Part shown: positions 33,887-42,637 of the stretch, one piece after another
Numbering within the stretch: position 1 is the stretch's first letter
How the letters are laid out: every line of letters begins with the position of its first letter
Assembly: GCA_966250385.1 (NCBI GenBank)
Contig: CBINHC010000013.1
Location: 61,634-125,633 of the forward strand
Source of the DNA: DASWTL01 sp966250385
GTDB lineage: Bacteria; Bacteroidota; Bacteroidia; Sphingobacteriales; Sphingobacteriaceae
DNA: 64,000 bases
Direction of reading: 5' to 3'
Made by a program: the position numbers and the translations under genes
Notes under the pieces: generated by a model
Told to the model about the DNA's origin: nothing
What the model saw: only the letters and a program-made list of their open reading frames with translations
The model's database searches: none

Positions 33887-33926
33887 CAACGGTAAAAATG
33901 CATGGCGGGCAGCGTTTTTACCGTTG
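33887..33926 (+). terminator. 3' hairpin of the secreted repeat gene
   Basis: Perfect 12-base arms CAACGGTAAAAA/TTTTTACCGTTG with a 16-base loop, starting 6 bases after the stop at 33881. The T-run is in the stem; it can act in either direction. Confidence 0.6.
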
Positions 33927-34138
33927 TATCTTTTCAGAAGCGGACTTCGTCTCCCCTAGTCCGAACCCGCATACCATCCGGTCAGTCCCCTGATCTCCTC
34001 CAGCGTCTTCCTGATAGCAAATCCTGTTCTCCTTACATACCCGGGTTCTGAGCTTTTCGGGTCAAAATGCTCAAGTTCTTTAAACAACCGGGCTGCAACT
34101 ATGTCTTACCCATAGTATATCTCACAAAACGTGCAGAC

Positions 34139-35047
34139 ATGGACTTTATTGACTACTATAAAGTACTGGGAGTCGACAAGAACGCTTCAGAAGCAGATAT
34201 CCGTAAAGCGTTCCGGAAGATGGCCCGCCAATACCACCCGGACCTGAATCCCGATGACGAGGCGGCCAAGAAGAAATTCCAGGAGATCAACGAAGCGAAC
34301 GAGGTCCTGAGCGACCCGGAGAAGCGGCGGAAATACGATCAGTACGGCAAAGACTGGCGCCACGGTGAGGAATTCGAACGCGCGCGGCAGCAGCAATATG
34401 CCGGACAGGCCGGCCGCGAGTTCCAGGGCGGACCCGAGGATCCTTTCGCCGGAGGCGACTTTTCGGACTTTTTTGAGTCGTTGTTCGGAGGCGGTAGTTT
34501 TTCCGGCCGGGGACGCCGAACCGCGCGTTTTCGCGGCGAGGACTACCGGGCGACGCTGGAACTGAACCTGACGGATGTCCTGGAAACCAGAAAACATACG
34601 ATAAACGTCAACGGGAAGAACATCCGGCTCACGATCCCAGCGGGAGTCGAGAACGGGCAGACGATCAAAGTGGCCGGTTACGGCGGCCCCGGAATGAACG
34701 GCGGCCCGGCCGGCGATCTGTACATCACATTTGCTATCCGGAACGATACCCGCTTCAAAAGGGAGGGTAAGGATCTCTATGCTGATCTGGAGACAGACCT
34801 GTATACAGCAGTCCTGGGCGGTGAGACGATCATGGAAACCCTGAACGGTAAGGTGCGGATCAAGGTGCCGCCCGGCACCCAGAACGGGACCCGCGTCAAG
34901 CTGCGCGGAAAGGGATTGCCGGTGTATAAAAAAGAGGACCAGACCGGAGACCTTTATGTCACCTTTCAGGTGAAGCTTCCGGTTAACCTGTCAGAAAGGG
35001 AAAAGGAACTGTTCCGTCAATTAGCCGATTACCGCCATGGAAAATAA
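34139..35047 (+). CDS. cbpA: DnaJ-class co-chaperone of the CbpA type
   Basis: 302 residues from ATG 34139 (MDFIDYYKVLGVDKNASEAD). J domain with HPD in RQYHPDLNPDDE, a Gly/Phe-rich segment (about 75-125, EDPFAGGDFSDFFESLFGGG), then the two C-terminal substrate-binding beta domains. The CxxCxGxG zinc finger of true DnaJ is absent, which defines the CbpA group. It stimulates DnaK. The next gene, overlapping by 11 bases, encodes its modulator. Confidence 0.93.
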   Translation: MDFIDYYKVLGVDKNASEADIRKAFRKMARQYHPDLNPDDEAAKKKFQEINEANEVLSDPEKRRKYDQYGKDWRHGEEFERARQQQYAGQAGREFQGGPEDPFAGGDFSDFFESLFGGGSFSGRGRRTARFRGEDYRATLELNLTDVLETRKHTINVNGKNIRLTIPAGVENGQTIKVAGYGGPGMNGGPAGDLYITFAIRNDTRFKREGKDLYADLETDLYTAVLGGETIMETLNGKVRIKVPPGTQNGTRVKLRGKGLPVYKKEDQTGDLYVTFQVKLPVNLSEREKELFRQLADYRHGK

Positions 35048-35330
35048 CCGATTGATTTCCGCCAGGATGATTTGTACACTTCACCAGGTGGAACTGAACT
35101 TTATTGAAGCGCTGAGCGAGCACGGCCTGATCCGGGTCACGTTCGTAGCCGATGAGCCGTACCTGGAGCCTGATCAGCTGAAGGATATCGAGCTGATCAT
35201 CCGGCTGTACTCCGAACTGGACATCAACCCGGAAGGGATCGATGCTATCCTTCACCTGCTGGGGCGCATCCGGGCGCTGAAGGAGGAGGTGGTCTACCTC
35301 AGGAACCGCCTGGACTTTTATGAAAGCTGA
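35037..35330 (+). CDS. cbpM: CbpM-like chaperone modulator (MerR-like)
   Basis: 97 residues: NRLISARMICTLHQVELNFIEALSEHGLI, a MerR-type helix pair, then a long amphipathic helix (about 55-95) ending NRLDFYES. The family binds the J domain of CbpA and blocks its DnaK contact. Position immediately after, and overlapping, cbpA supports the call. Confidence 0.88.
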   Translation: MENNRLISARMICTLHQVELNFIEALSEHGLIRVTFVADEPYLEPDQLKDIELIIRLYSELDINPEGIDAILHLLGRIRALKEEVVYLRNRLDFYES

Positions 35331-35377
35331 GATGCAAACAAAGACCGGAACTTAATTGCTGATTAAGAAACTGAATC

Positions 35378-35602
35378 ATGGAAAGTAATCAGGGTTTCTA
35401 TACAGAACTTGCCATCGACGAGACCGGCCCCAAAAATCTCCTGATCTCGGTGCACGACGGGCACTATACCATCAATGATGAGGGCCGCATCATCGCCATC
35501 ATCACCGGCAACGGGACACACTGGGAACAGGTGGACGGCGATTCGCTGTCGCCGTTTGCATTGCAGCTGATCGGCGAGGCCATCAGCCGGCATAACCTTT
35601 AG
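35378..35602 (+). CDS. Small hypothetical protein (74 aa)
   Basis: Not recognised. Acidic, beta-prone protein (FYTELAIDETGPKNLLISV, HYTINDEGRIIAIITGNG) with no signal or membrane segment. Start ATG 35378. Its frame is clean and it faces the convergent DUF92 gene 13 bases away. Confidence 0.6.
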   Translation: MESNQGFYTELAIDETGPKNLLISVHDGHYTINDEGRIIAIITGNGTHWEQVDGDSLSPFALQLIGEAISRHNL

Positions 35603-35615
35603 GAAGAAGCCGGCG

Positions 35616-36314
35616 TCAGCTCGCCAGCGCCAGGGCCGCCAGCGCGGCAATCATTGTGTTCAGGAAATTGACAGCGTCATTTCCGATCCGGCCCTTATTT
35701 TCCAGCCAGGCGCCCAGAACAGAGTCGGCGAGGTTTCCGATCGTGCCGGCCAGGACGATCAGTATCAGCTGATCCGAGCCTTCCAGGCTGCCATAGATTC
35801 CGGCCACCATCACCGAGCCTGCCATTCCCCATAATGTGCCCTCCAGGCTGATGACACCGTTTCTCCCGCGGATATCGCGTTTCAGGGTCAGGATATGAAA
35901 GAACCTGCGGCCGTAAACGGTTCCCAGTTCAGAAGAAAGGGTATCGGAGGCAGCCGATGAAAACGCAGCGGCGAGCATGAGAACCGTATACCGGCGGAAT
36001 TCCGGCATCCACAGGGTCAGCAAAGCCAGTATCCCGGCGATCCCGGCGTTGGCCAGCACCTGCATGGCCGTCCGCGGCCCGCTATCCTGATTCCCGGACA
36101 GTCGTTCCTTTTCCTTGCGTCGCCAGGCCGTGGCCGCAGTTCCCAACGCGAAGAAAACCGTCATCAGGACGAGTCCGGTCAGCCCGGTTCCGATAAAGAT
36201 CAGCACGGCCAGGACAGCCCCGGTCACCGAGCCCGCCGGAGTAAGTTTCCGCTCCTTCAGACTGTAGAACATTCCGGCCAGGATAACGGCCAGAACCGGC
36301 AATAGTGGATCCAT
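35616..36314 (-). CDS. DUF92 family integral membrane protein
   Basis: 232 residues with about six hydrophobic helices and the family blocks LTPAGSVTGAVLAVLIFIGTG, FSSAASDTLSSELGTVYG and GTIGNLADSVLGAWLENKG. DUF92 members are related to VTE6/phytyl-phosphate kinase-like proteins; enzymatic role in bacteria is untested. A TACATTTG promoter element lies 22 bases upstream of the ATG. Confidence 0.9.
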   Translation of the reverse strand: MDPLLPVLAVILAGMFYSLKERKLTPAGSVTGAVLAVLIFIGTGLTGLVLMTVFFALGTAATAWRRKEKERLSGNQDSGPRTAMQVLANAGIAGILALLTLWMPEFRRYTVLMLAAAFSSAASDTLSSELGTVYGRRFFHILTLKRDIRGRNGVISLEGTLWGMAGSVMVAGIYGSLEGSDQLILIVLAGTIGNLADSVLGAWLENKGRIGNDAVNFLNTMIAALAALALAS

Positions 36315-36336
36315 TAAAAATCAGCGGTTGTTTGCC

Positions 36337-36344
36337 CAAATGTA
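36337..36344 (-). promoter_or_regulatory. -7 element TACATTTG of the DUF92 gene
   Basis: Exact TAnnTTTG on the minus strand, 22 bases before the start at 36314. Confidence 0.5.
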
Positions 36345-36537
36345 GAAACCTTGGCGGGAACCCGCGGCATTCGGCGCCGGATCCACGAATAATTCTCAGT
36401 GTGTGGTGGCTGACCAAGCCAGGGACCTGCCGGCAGCCCGAAATTGTGTAAGAGCCTGCAGGGGTTTGGACCATTAATTGCTTAAATCCGGATATTACCA
36501 GAAGAAGGATTGTTGTACACTAGAAAAAGAAAGAGAT

Positions 36538-37692
36538 ATGCTGGCAATGAATTTTAGAGGGCCGTTCAGGATACGGCTGGATCAAAAACCTGAACCTGAG
36601 ATCCGGCATCCTGAAGATGCCATTGTCCGGGTGCTCCGCTCATGCATCTGCGGCTCGGACCTGCACCTGTACCACGGGCTCGTACCGGACACGCGCGTCG
36701 GCTCGACCTTCGGACATGAATTTATCGGGGTGGTGGAAGAGATCGGTGATTCCGTGCAGAAACTGAAGGTCGGGGACCGGGTGCTGGTTCCATTCAACAT
36801 CGCATGCGGCCGCTGTGCCTTTTGCAGGCAGGAGCTCTACGGGAATTGTCATGAATCAAACCCCAGTGCCACTGCGGTAGGCGGAATCTTCGGCTATTCC
36901 CACACGGCCGGCGGTTACGACGGCGGACAGGCAGAGTATGTCCGGGTTCCCTATGCGGATGTGGGCCCGACCGTCATTCCGGAGTGGATGGACCTGGACG
37001 ACGCTGCCCTGCTCACTGACGTGGTCCCTACGGGATATCAGGCGGCCGAGATGGCGGGGATTCAGACCGGCGACACCGTTGTTGTTTTCGGAGCCGGACC
37101 GATCGGGATCATGGCCGCGAAATGTGCCTGGCTGTTCGGAGCCGGCCGGGTGATCGTGATCGACCACCTGGAATACCGGCTGGACTTTGTGCAGAAATGG
37201 GCGCCGGCCGAGGTCTATAACTTCAGGTCCCTGGAGGATCCCGTCCTGTTTCTGAAAAAGACGACCGACTGGATGGGCGCTGACGTCTGCATCGATGCGG
37301 TCGGTGCTGAAGCCGCGGGTCACGCATTGCAAACCATTACCGGCAGAAAGACGCTGATCCAGGCGGGCTCGGCCACCGCTCTGCACTGGGCGATCAATTC
37401 GGTTAAGAAAGGCGGAATCGTTTCGGTGGTCGGCGTGTACGGCCCGACAGATAACCTGGTACCGATCGGCAACATGCTGAATAAGGGACTGACGATCCGG
37501 GCGAACCAGGCCAGCGTCAAGCGGGTACTGCCCCGGCTGATCAAACATGTCCAGGACGGAATCATCGATCCGAAGGGTATCATCACGCACCGGATTCCCC
37601 TGGAAGAGGTCTCCGAAGCCTATCATATATTCTCAGCAAAACGTGATAATTGTATCAAGACAGTCCTGATTCCGCCATCAGCACGAGCTTAA
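36538..37692 (+). CDS. Zinc-dependent alcohol dehydrogenase, formaldehyde-dehydrogenase-like
   Basis: 384 residues from ATG 36538, preceded by purine-rich AAAAAGAAAGAG. Catalytic zinc ligands Cys38 (CICGSDLH) and His60-Glu61 (FGHEF); structural zinc cysteines 90, 93, 96 and 104 (ACGRCAFCRQELYGNC); NAD-binding GAGPIGIMAAKCAW. The long insert after the structural zinc (about 108-140) is typical of the glutathione-independent formaldehyde dehydrogenase/threonine dehydrogenase branch. Substrate not assignable. Followed 10 bases later by a hypothetical gene. Confidence 0.88.
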   Translation: MLAMNFRGPFRIRLDQKPEPEIRHPEDAIVRVLRSCICGSDLHLYHGLVPDTRVGSTFGHEFIGVVEEIGDSVQKLKVGDRVLVPFNIACGRCAFCRQELYGNCHESNPSATAVGGIFGYSHTAGGYDGGQAEYVRVPYADVGPTVIPEWMDLDDAALLTDVVPTGYQAAEMAGIQTGDTVVVFGAGPIGIMAAKCAWLFGAGRVIVIDHLEYRLDFVQKWAPAEVYNFRSLEDPVLFLKKTTDWMGADVCIDAVGAEAAGHALQTITGRKTLIQAGSATALHWAINSVKKGGIVSVVGVYGPTDNLVPIGNMLNKGLTIRANQASVKRVLPRLIKHVQDGIIDPKGIITHRIPLEEVSEAYHIFSAKRDNCIKTVLIPPSARA

Positions 37693-37702
37693 CCTGACTA
37701 TT

Positions 37703-38194
37703 ATGGAAAACAGAATCACTGATTATAAAAGTATAAAAGGGTGGGGGATCGACGCTGATCCGAAAAACGATCCCACCTATCCGATGAAAAAACGGACCAA
37801 TGAAGAGCATAAGGGTTACACCTGGGAACGTCCGCCACAGCAGCCGGTCGATATCGAGATCCTTCATTCCAACGAACGGCCGAATGTATCGGCTGTGTTC
37901 GGGACTGCATCGCCGCCTTCGGGTCTCAGCGGTCAGATCCGGAGGTATGCCTTCCGGTACAGCGAGAACCAGTATCGCCACTGGCTTCCGCTGATCCTGG
38001 CCGACCGCGTGAACGCCATCGAAGGGATCATTGACGATCTGAAACATGGCCATATCCCGAATATCCTGGCGGAGCGCGGCTGGAAGGCTGAATGGAAGTA
38101 TAACCGGGATGACTTTGTGAAAAAACTGGTCGCCGGTACGGTCATCACCTCGCTAGTGCTGGCCGTTATGCTCTCAGGAAGCAAATCCCGGTAA
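37703..38194 (+). CDS. Hypothetical protein with C-terminal membrane helix (163 aa)
   Basis: Not a named family. N-terminal two-thirds is soluble and Pro/charged-rich, containing GWGIDADPKNDPTYPMKK and the Tyr/Arg-rich RRYAFRYSENQYRHWLPLILADRVN; the end KLVAGTVITSLVLAVMLSGSKSR is a single tail-anchor helix. Similar tail-anchored proteins occur in Chitinophagaceae next to dehydrogenases; role unknown. It starts 10 bases after the alcohol dehydrogenase and ends before a strong terminator. Confidence 0.7.
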   Translation: MENRITDYKSIKGWGIDADPKNDPTYPMKKRTNEEHKGYTWERPPQQPVDIEILHSNERPNVSAVFGTASPPSGLSGQIRRYAFRYSENQYRHWLPLILADRVNAIEGIIDDLKHGHIPNILAERGWKAEWKYNRDDFVKKLVAGTVITSLVLAVMLSGSKSR

Positions 38195-38225
38195 AGAGCT
38201 TTGTTTTTTGTGTTTTCATATCTGG

Positions 38226-38261
38226 CATCATCCCGGCCCCCGGACCGGGATGATGTTTTTT
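38226..38261 (+). terminator. Intrinsic terminator
   Basis: Perfect 11-base arms CATCATCCCGG/CCGGGATGATG, 8-base loop, then six T; located 31 bases after the stop at 38194. Confidence 0.9.
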
Positions 38262-38359
38262 CAGGAAATGGTCATATTCTGTCGCCATGCGCCGGCCGGG
38301 AGGGCGAAATCGTTTCTATTTTTTATTGTTGCATCAGAAACGATTTTATCAATCCTCCT

Positions 38360-38653
38360 ATGCTAAAGAATTCCCTGGACCGGTTCCGGTTCGTTGCTTT
38401 CCTCGAAGGCTGTTCCTTTCTGTTACTGGGCATAACCATGATCCTGAAATATCAGTATGCGATGCCCGGCCCCAATTATGTTGTCGGCATGGCCCATGGA
38501 ATCCTCTTCATCCTGTATATCCTGCTTCTGTTGCAGGTGACCTTGCAGCAAAAATGGTCCGCAGGTAAGGCGATCCTGGCTTTTGCAGCCTCGCTGGTGC
38601 CTTTCGGAACGTTCTATGCAGATAAAAAGATGTTTAAAAAAACAGATAGCTGA
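38360..38653 (+). CDS. DUF3817 small membrane protein
   Basis: 97 residues from ATG 38360; the upstream frame to 38201 runs through the terminator and is not used. Core FRFVAFLEGCSFLLLGITMILKY, MAHGILFILYILLL and VPFGTFYADKK match DUF3817 (YdzA-like integral membrane). Three membrane helices. The stop shares a base with the next ATG (TGATG). Confidence 0.9.
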   Translation: MLKNSLDRFRFVAFLEGCSFLLLGITMILKYQYAMPGPNYVVGMAHGILFILYILLLLQVTLQQKWSAGKAILAFAASLVPFGTFYADKKMFKKTDS

Positions 38654-39090
38654 TGCCAGCAATTGAAGCGGTAACCCGGCATGACTTTGACGAGATCGTA
38701 GCTGTCTGGGAAGCTTCCGTCCGCGCCACTCATGGTTTTCTGACTGAAGCCGATATCCTGGCCTACCGCTCCATGTTTCCCGGCTGTCTGTCAGGGGCGG
38801 ACCTCTATTGTTTCCGGGACCGCGGCCGAATCACCGGTTTTATGGGGGTGGCCGGGCAAAAGGTCGAGATGCTGTTCATTCATCCGGACCACCGTGCCCG
38901 GGGCCTGGGAAAGGCGCTCATGATGTTTGCAACGAACGAGCTGCAGGTCACCAGGGTTGACGTCAATGAAGAGAACGCAGCCGCTGCGGAGTTCTACTTT
39001 CACCTCGGCTTTGAAGTCATCGGTCGCTCGGCCGCGGATGGCCTTGCCAAACCCCACCCGTTGCTGCACCTTGAACATAAGTGCCGGTAG
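38653..39090 (+). CDS. GNAT-family N-acetyltransferase
   Basis: 145 residues with the acetyl-CoA loop HPDHRARGLGKALM, the start VTRHDFDEIVAVWEASVRATHGFL and the end VNEENAAAAEFYFHLGFEVIGR. The FL-to-HG opening resembles YjaB-type acetyltransferases. Substrate unknown. Coupled to the DUF3817 gene by a 1-base overlap; a CCTTTCG/CGAAAGG hairpin follows the stop. Confidence 0.88.
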   Translation: MPAIEAVTRHDFDEIVAVWEASVRATHGFLTEADILAYRSMFPGCLSGADLYCFRDRGRITGFMGVAGQKVEMLFIHPDHRARGLGKALMMFATNELQVTRVDVNEENAAAAEFYFHLGFEVIGRSAADGLAKPHPLLHLEHKCR

Positions 39091-39091
39091 A

Positions 39092-39115
39092 CCTTTCGGA
39101 CGTCAGAGCGAAAGG
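39092..39115 (+). terminator. Hairpin after the acetyltransferase gene
   Basis: CCTTTCG/CGAAAGG with 10-base loop directly after the stop codon; no T-run. Confidence 0.4.
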
Positions 39116-39248
39116 CCCCCTGCACCTCTCCCGACCTGTTCCTGCCTTTCAGATCATCATAGTTTTCCGTGGCGGATCAGACGATAAAGTATTATCTTTA
39201 TGTTAACGATCAGTTAATCAATCTGTAAACCAACCCAAATTAACAGCT

Positions 39249-39599
39249 ATGAAAAAGAAACTTTGGATCCCTATTGTACTTGTGGTAACGATGATCTCGG
39301 TGTGCTTCGCGGCCGACATTGCGGGGAAATGGGTCGGATCTGTTGACAGCGACGACGGCCTCATACCGGTCACTTACCAGTTCACCGTTGAAGGAGAAAC
39401 CCTGAAAGGAACGGCCGAGGCGATGAGCCAGAGGATGGCTATCCGGGACGGCCGGGTTACCAATGACTCCGTTTTCTTCGAGGTGGATTACAACGGAATG
39501 CCGGTCATTCATACCGGAGTGATCCAGGGTGATAGTATCCGGATGGTACTCGAACTGGGTGAGAGTATCATGGAGGGCGTTTTCGTAAGACAAAAGTAG
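39249..39599 (+). CDS. Small secreted beta-rich protein (116 aa)
   Basis: Signal peptide MKKKLWIPIVLVVTMISVCFA with cleavage near CFA-AD, then DIAGKWVGSVDSDDGLIPVTYQF and repeated beta hairpins, the pattern of small lipocalin/extracellular-domain proteins common in Bacteroidota that act as exported hypothetical proteins. A TATCTTTA element (39193-39200) resembles a weak promoter. Followed by a strong terminator. Confidence 0.75.
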   Translation: MKKKLWIPIVLVVTMISVCFAADIAGKWVGSVDSDDGLIPVTYQFTVEGETLKGTAEAMSQRMAIRDGRVTNDSVFFEVDYNGMPVIHTGVIQGDSIRMVLELGESIMEGVFVRQK

Positions 39600-39619
39600 C
39601 CCGTTTTTGCGGTGAACGA

Positions 39620-39662
39620 CCCGCATTGCCGCCCCCCGCGGTAATGGCGGGTTTTCTTCTTT
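39620..39662 (+). terminator. Intrinsic terminator
   Basis: Stem of about 13 pairs (CCCGCATTGCCGC against GCGGTAATGGCGGG, one bulge) followed by a T-rich tail. Confidence 0.75.
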
Positions 39663-39694
39663 AAAAGCCACCGGCTGATCCGCCTACAAGTGAA

Positions 39695-40846
39695 CTATTT
39701 ATTGGCTTTAAGATCCGTGAGCGGATAAAAATGGTCACGCCAGTAAATTCCGCCCTGCCTGATCGTAAGGAATGCCGATTTAAGGATGATAAACGTCATG
39801 ATGAGTCCTGCAACAGGCACCATGAACGTATACCACCAAACCTTTTTCATTCCTCGCTTAAAAATGAATAACGGCAACTGAAACAGGGTGATAATGGCCA
39901 GCAGCAGGTAGTGAACCGTTGTGCCGGAGATCAGGAGCCCGGGCAGCGGCATTACAAAGGCCAGCAGTACGGCAAGGGCAGTGCCCAAAGCTTTCCATAA
40001 TCGGTAATCCGACACCGAAAACGTATTCTTCATCAGGCCGTCAATAAATTCACGGATACTGTGGTACCATTCCAGCCAGATCTCGCCATCGCCGTACAGG
40101 ACATCCTGCCGGAGTCCGGCAGCTTTGATCCGCTCGCCCAGTTTCAGGTCGTCGTCCGGACGCAGCCTGATCGCCTGATGGGTTCCGGCCTTTTCGTAGG
40201 CGGATCGCCGGAGCAGGTTGAATGCCCCGATGCCGATCGAAGCCCGGGACCGGGGATCACGGACGGCCCATGGCCGCTGCCGGAATTCAAGCATCAGCTT
40301 AAAGGTATCGACGATGCTGCTGAACCCCACAGACGGGGAATCGATCCCGGGCAGAATGGCCAGGTGATCCAGTTCCCGGCCGGTCATGTACCGGAGCGCC
40401 TTGGTCAGGGATTCCGGGCGGAACTTCACGTCGGCGTCTGTAAACAGGATGTATTCCTCACGGGAGGCCAAATAGCCCTGGTACAGGGCATGGTTTTTTC
40501 CGAGCCATCCTGAAGGAAGCTCAGCAATGTCGATCACAGAAAGGTCCGGGTGCAGGAGCTTCATCCGGCCGAGAATCTCGGGAGTACGATCCGTTGACCG
40601 GTCATTGATGACCAAAATTCTTTTGTTCCGGTAGGCCAGATGGCAGACGCTCTGAAGGGCCCTTTCAACAGCTGATTCCTCGTTGCGGACAGCGACAATG
40701 ATCGCCACAGCCGGCGCCTCGTCTGCCGGTTCCGTAATATCCCGTAAGAAAGATACCTTTCTGCTGTTCACCAGCAGATACAACGAGAACCCGATCCAGA
40801 ATACGGTTACGGGAATGAAGTAGCCCCAAAGCAAGATCGTAGTCAC
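39695..40846 (-). CDS. Family 2 glycosyltransferase, membrane-bound
   Basis: 383 residues from GTG 40846. N-terminal helix (TILLWGYFIPVTVFWIGFSLYLL), GT-A domain with AIIVAVRNEESAVERAL and the metal-binding DAD in LFTDADVKFRPESL, then three membrane helices near the C-terminus. The architecture resembles hopene-associated or CrtQ-type lipid glycosyltransferases; LRPDDDLKLGER is the acceptor-site acidic motif. Substrate unknown. Transcribed alone. Confidence 0.88.
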   Translation of the reverse strand: MTTILLWGYFIPVTVFWIGFSLYLLVNSRKVSFLRDITEPADEAPAVAIIVAVRNEESAVERALQSVCHLAYRNKRILVINDRSTDRTPEILGRMKLLHPDLSVIDIAELPSGWLGKNHALYQGYLASREEYILFTDADVKFRPESLTKALRYMTGRELDHLAILPGIDSPSVGFSSIVDTFKLMLEFRQRPWAVRDPRSRASIGIGAFNLLRRSAYEKAGTHQAIRLRPDDDLKLGERIKAAGLRQDVLYGDGEIWLEWYHSIREFIDGLMKNTFSVSDYRLWKALGTALAVLLAFVMPLPGLLISGTTVHYLLLAIITLFQLPLFIFKRGMKKVWWYTFMVPVAGLIMTFIILKSAFLTIRQGGIYWRDHFYPLTDLKANK

Positions 40847-41217
40847 CTTGTAAAAGTACGAATCAAGGCATTAAAAGTTCAATCATTCGAAGATCCGGAA
40901 ACACCTGACGGCAGTGATGAGTCACGTGCGGAGTGAGTCTCAGGGCTCCGGAGCTGGAACTTATCCCGGAGGGATCGGCTCACAGGCGATTGCAGATCTG
41001 GTGAAGGTTACCGGGGCTGCTCAAACGGAGCTGACACCTATCCGTTCATGACCGAGCCGGCCCTGCGCAGTATATGAACGAAGGCAAGCCTTAACCCGCG
41101 AGTGAGCGGCCGAATTATTGCTGCGGTTTCTCCCACTGTAAATTTTTAGTTAAGTTTGATCAAACGGCGCTCAAAGTTGTTGTAATTCAGGTTGTTAACA
41201 TTCATTAGGGACCGGTC
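40847..41217. other. Intergenic stretch with several inverted repeats
   Basis: No gene seen. Inverted repeats: GCTCCGGAGC (40945-40954), CGTTCAT/ATGAACG with a 24-base spacer (41043-41080), and GTTTGATCAAAC (41154-41165) about 50 bases before the thioredoxin-like gene. The left two-thirds is G+C-rich and could fold as an RNA; not resolvable by eye. Confidence 0.35.
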
Positions 41218-41700
41218 ATGAAAAGAATTCTGTATACAGCCCTTCTGGCGCTCGGCATGCATTCTTCCCTGGACGCTCAGGTTCGTCTCCTGACCCTGGA
41301 TGAGCTGGAAAACAGGTTCAGGAACGGCCGGGACACCGTATATGTGGTCAATTTCTGGGCGACCTGGTGCGCCCCGTGCGTAAAGGAACTGGTACATTTC
41401 GAAAAGCTGCAGCAACAGTACCGGAAAGAGCCGCTGAAGGTGTTGCTGGTCAGTACCGATTTCAAATCCAAACTGGAATCTTCGGTCAGGCCCTTTGTGA
41501 AACGGCATAACCTCCGGAACGAAGTCTTTCTCCTGAATGAAAGAAACCAGGCAACGTACATAGACCGGATCAGCAGGGACTGGTCGGGTGCCTTGCCCGC
41601 AACGCTGGTCGTGCAGCCGGCGAAGCATATCCGGAAACTCTATGAGCGGGAGTTTTCATATGAAGAATTGAAAGAAACCTATGTTAAATCAATAAAATGA
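41218..41700 (+). CDS. Periplasmic TlpA/ResA-like thioredoxin
   Basis: 160 residues with a signal peptide (MKRILYTALLALGMHSSLDAQ) and a thioredoxin fold with the active site NFWATWCAPCVKEL. Such proteins reduce periplasmic disulfides in cytochrome maturation or stress response. Start ATG 41218. Its stop region overlaps the next redoxin gene by 4 bases, so both are made together. Confidence 0.9.
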   Translation: MKRILYTALLALGMHSSLDAQVRLLTLDELENRFRNGRDTVYVVNFWATWCAPCVKELVHFEKLQQQYRKEPLKVLLVSTDFKSKLESSVRPFVKRHNLRNEVFLLNERNQATYIDRISRDWSGALPATLVVQPAKHIRKLYEREFSYEELKETYVKSIK

Positions 41701-42308
41701 AAAGGATCTTATCGGTTTTATTCATGGTTGCGGCCCTGGCGGCGCAGGGCCAGACCGGCGGCTACCAGGTGGGTGACAAGGCGGCCGACTTTCAGTTGAA
41801 AAATGTAGACAACCGCATGGTGTCCATGAAGGATTATCCGGATGCAAGGGGCTTTATTTTAACCTTTACCTGTAACACGTGTCCGGTATCCCAGGCCTAC
41901 GAAAAGCGGATCCAGGCACTCCATGCGACGTACGCACCCAAAGGTTACCCGGTGATCGCCATCAATCCCAACGATCCTGTGGCCCAGCCGGGCGACTCCT
42001 TCGAAAAGATGCAGAGACGCGCAAAGGAGAGGGGATACCGGTTCCCTTATCTGGTGGATCCGGGGCAAACGGTCACCCGTCAGTTCGGCGCCACCCGGAC
42101 CCCGCATGTCTATATCGTCCAGAAAACCTCCGAAGGCCCGGTTATCAGGTATATCGGGGCGGTGGACGATGATACCGAAAACACCTCCCCGGACAAGACC
42201 CGCTATGTGGAAGACGCGGTGAATGCGCTGCTGTCCGGACGGAATCCTGAGCCGGCATTGACCAAGGCAGTGGGTTGCTCAATCAAGTGGAAAAAAGAAA
42301 AAGTTTAG
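41697..42308 (+). CDS. Secreted AhpC/TSA-family redoxin
   Basis: 203 residues, signal MKRILSVLFMVAALAAQG, then a peroxiredoxin-like fold: AADFQLKNVDNRMVSMKDYP, active-site TFTCNTCPVSQAYEKRI (CxxC rather than a lone peroxidatic Cys) and RTPHVYIVQK. The family (thioredoxin/YlaI-like redoxin) is frequent in Bacteroidota; it may act as an oxidoreductase with the TlpA-like protein encoded just upstream (4-base overlap). Confidence 0.88.
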   Translation: MKRILSVLFMVAALAAQGQTGGYQVGDKAADFQLKNVDNRMVSMKDYPDARGFILTFTCNTCPVSQAYEKRIQALHATYAPKGYPVIAINPNDPVAQPGDSFEKMQRRAKERGYRFPYLVDPGQTVTRQFGATRTPHVYIVQKTSEGPVIRYIGAVDDDTENTSPDKTRYVEDAVNALLSGRNPEPALTKAVGCSIKWKKEKV

Positions 42309-42369
42309 TTAAGAACTTCAGAAATAGGTAATTTTGTGCATGTCATGCCGGAGGGCATGACATCTTTTT

Positions 42370-42492
42370 ATGATGAAGACCAAAGGCGACTACTCTTTCT
42401 GGACCAAATACCGGCGTTTTGCTACCACGGAGATCCTCATGTACCTGATCATGATCATCGGAACGATTTTGGGCATTCTGATTTTCAGTTAA
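42370..42492 (+). CDS. Small single-helix membrane protein (40 aa)
   Basis: ATG ATG at 42370-42375; reads a polar start with SFWTKYRRFATTEI followed by the helix LMYLIMIIGTILGILIF and stop TAA at 42490. Composition and the positive-inside Arg pair next to the helix fit a real bitopic micro-protein. It is too short for usual gene calls. It lies alone between two plus-strand genes. Confidence 0.55.
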   Translation: MMKTKGDYSFWTKYRRFATTEILMYLIMIIGTILGILIFS

Positions 42493-42637
42493 CCATCGCT
42501 TACTCCATTTACTGAATACGCGGCGGTTTTCGCTGTGCTGAATGTGACCGCATGTCCCTGCGGTATTGAGGGTGCGCTGAAATAAAAAATTTAAATGACC
42601 GTTTGTTTTTACGATCTTTGTGAACGTAATTGTAGTG

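Noticed and set aside
36856..37626. 256-residue frame opposite the zinc alcohol dehydrogenase
   Set aside because: Shadow of a gene with all zinc ligands identified.
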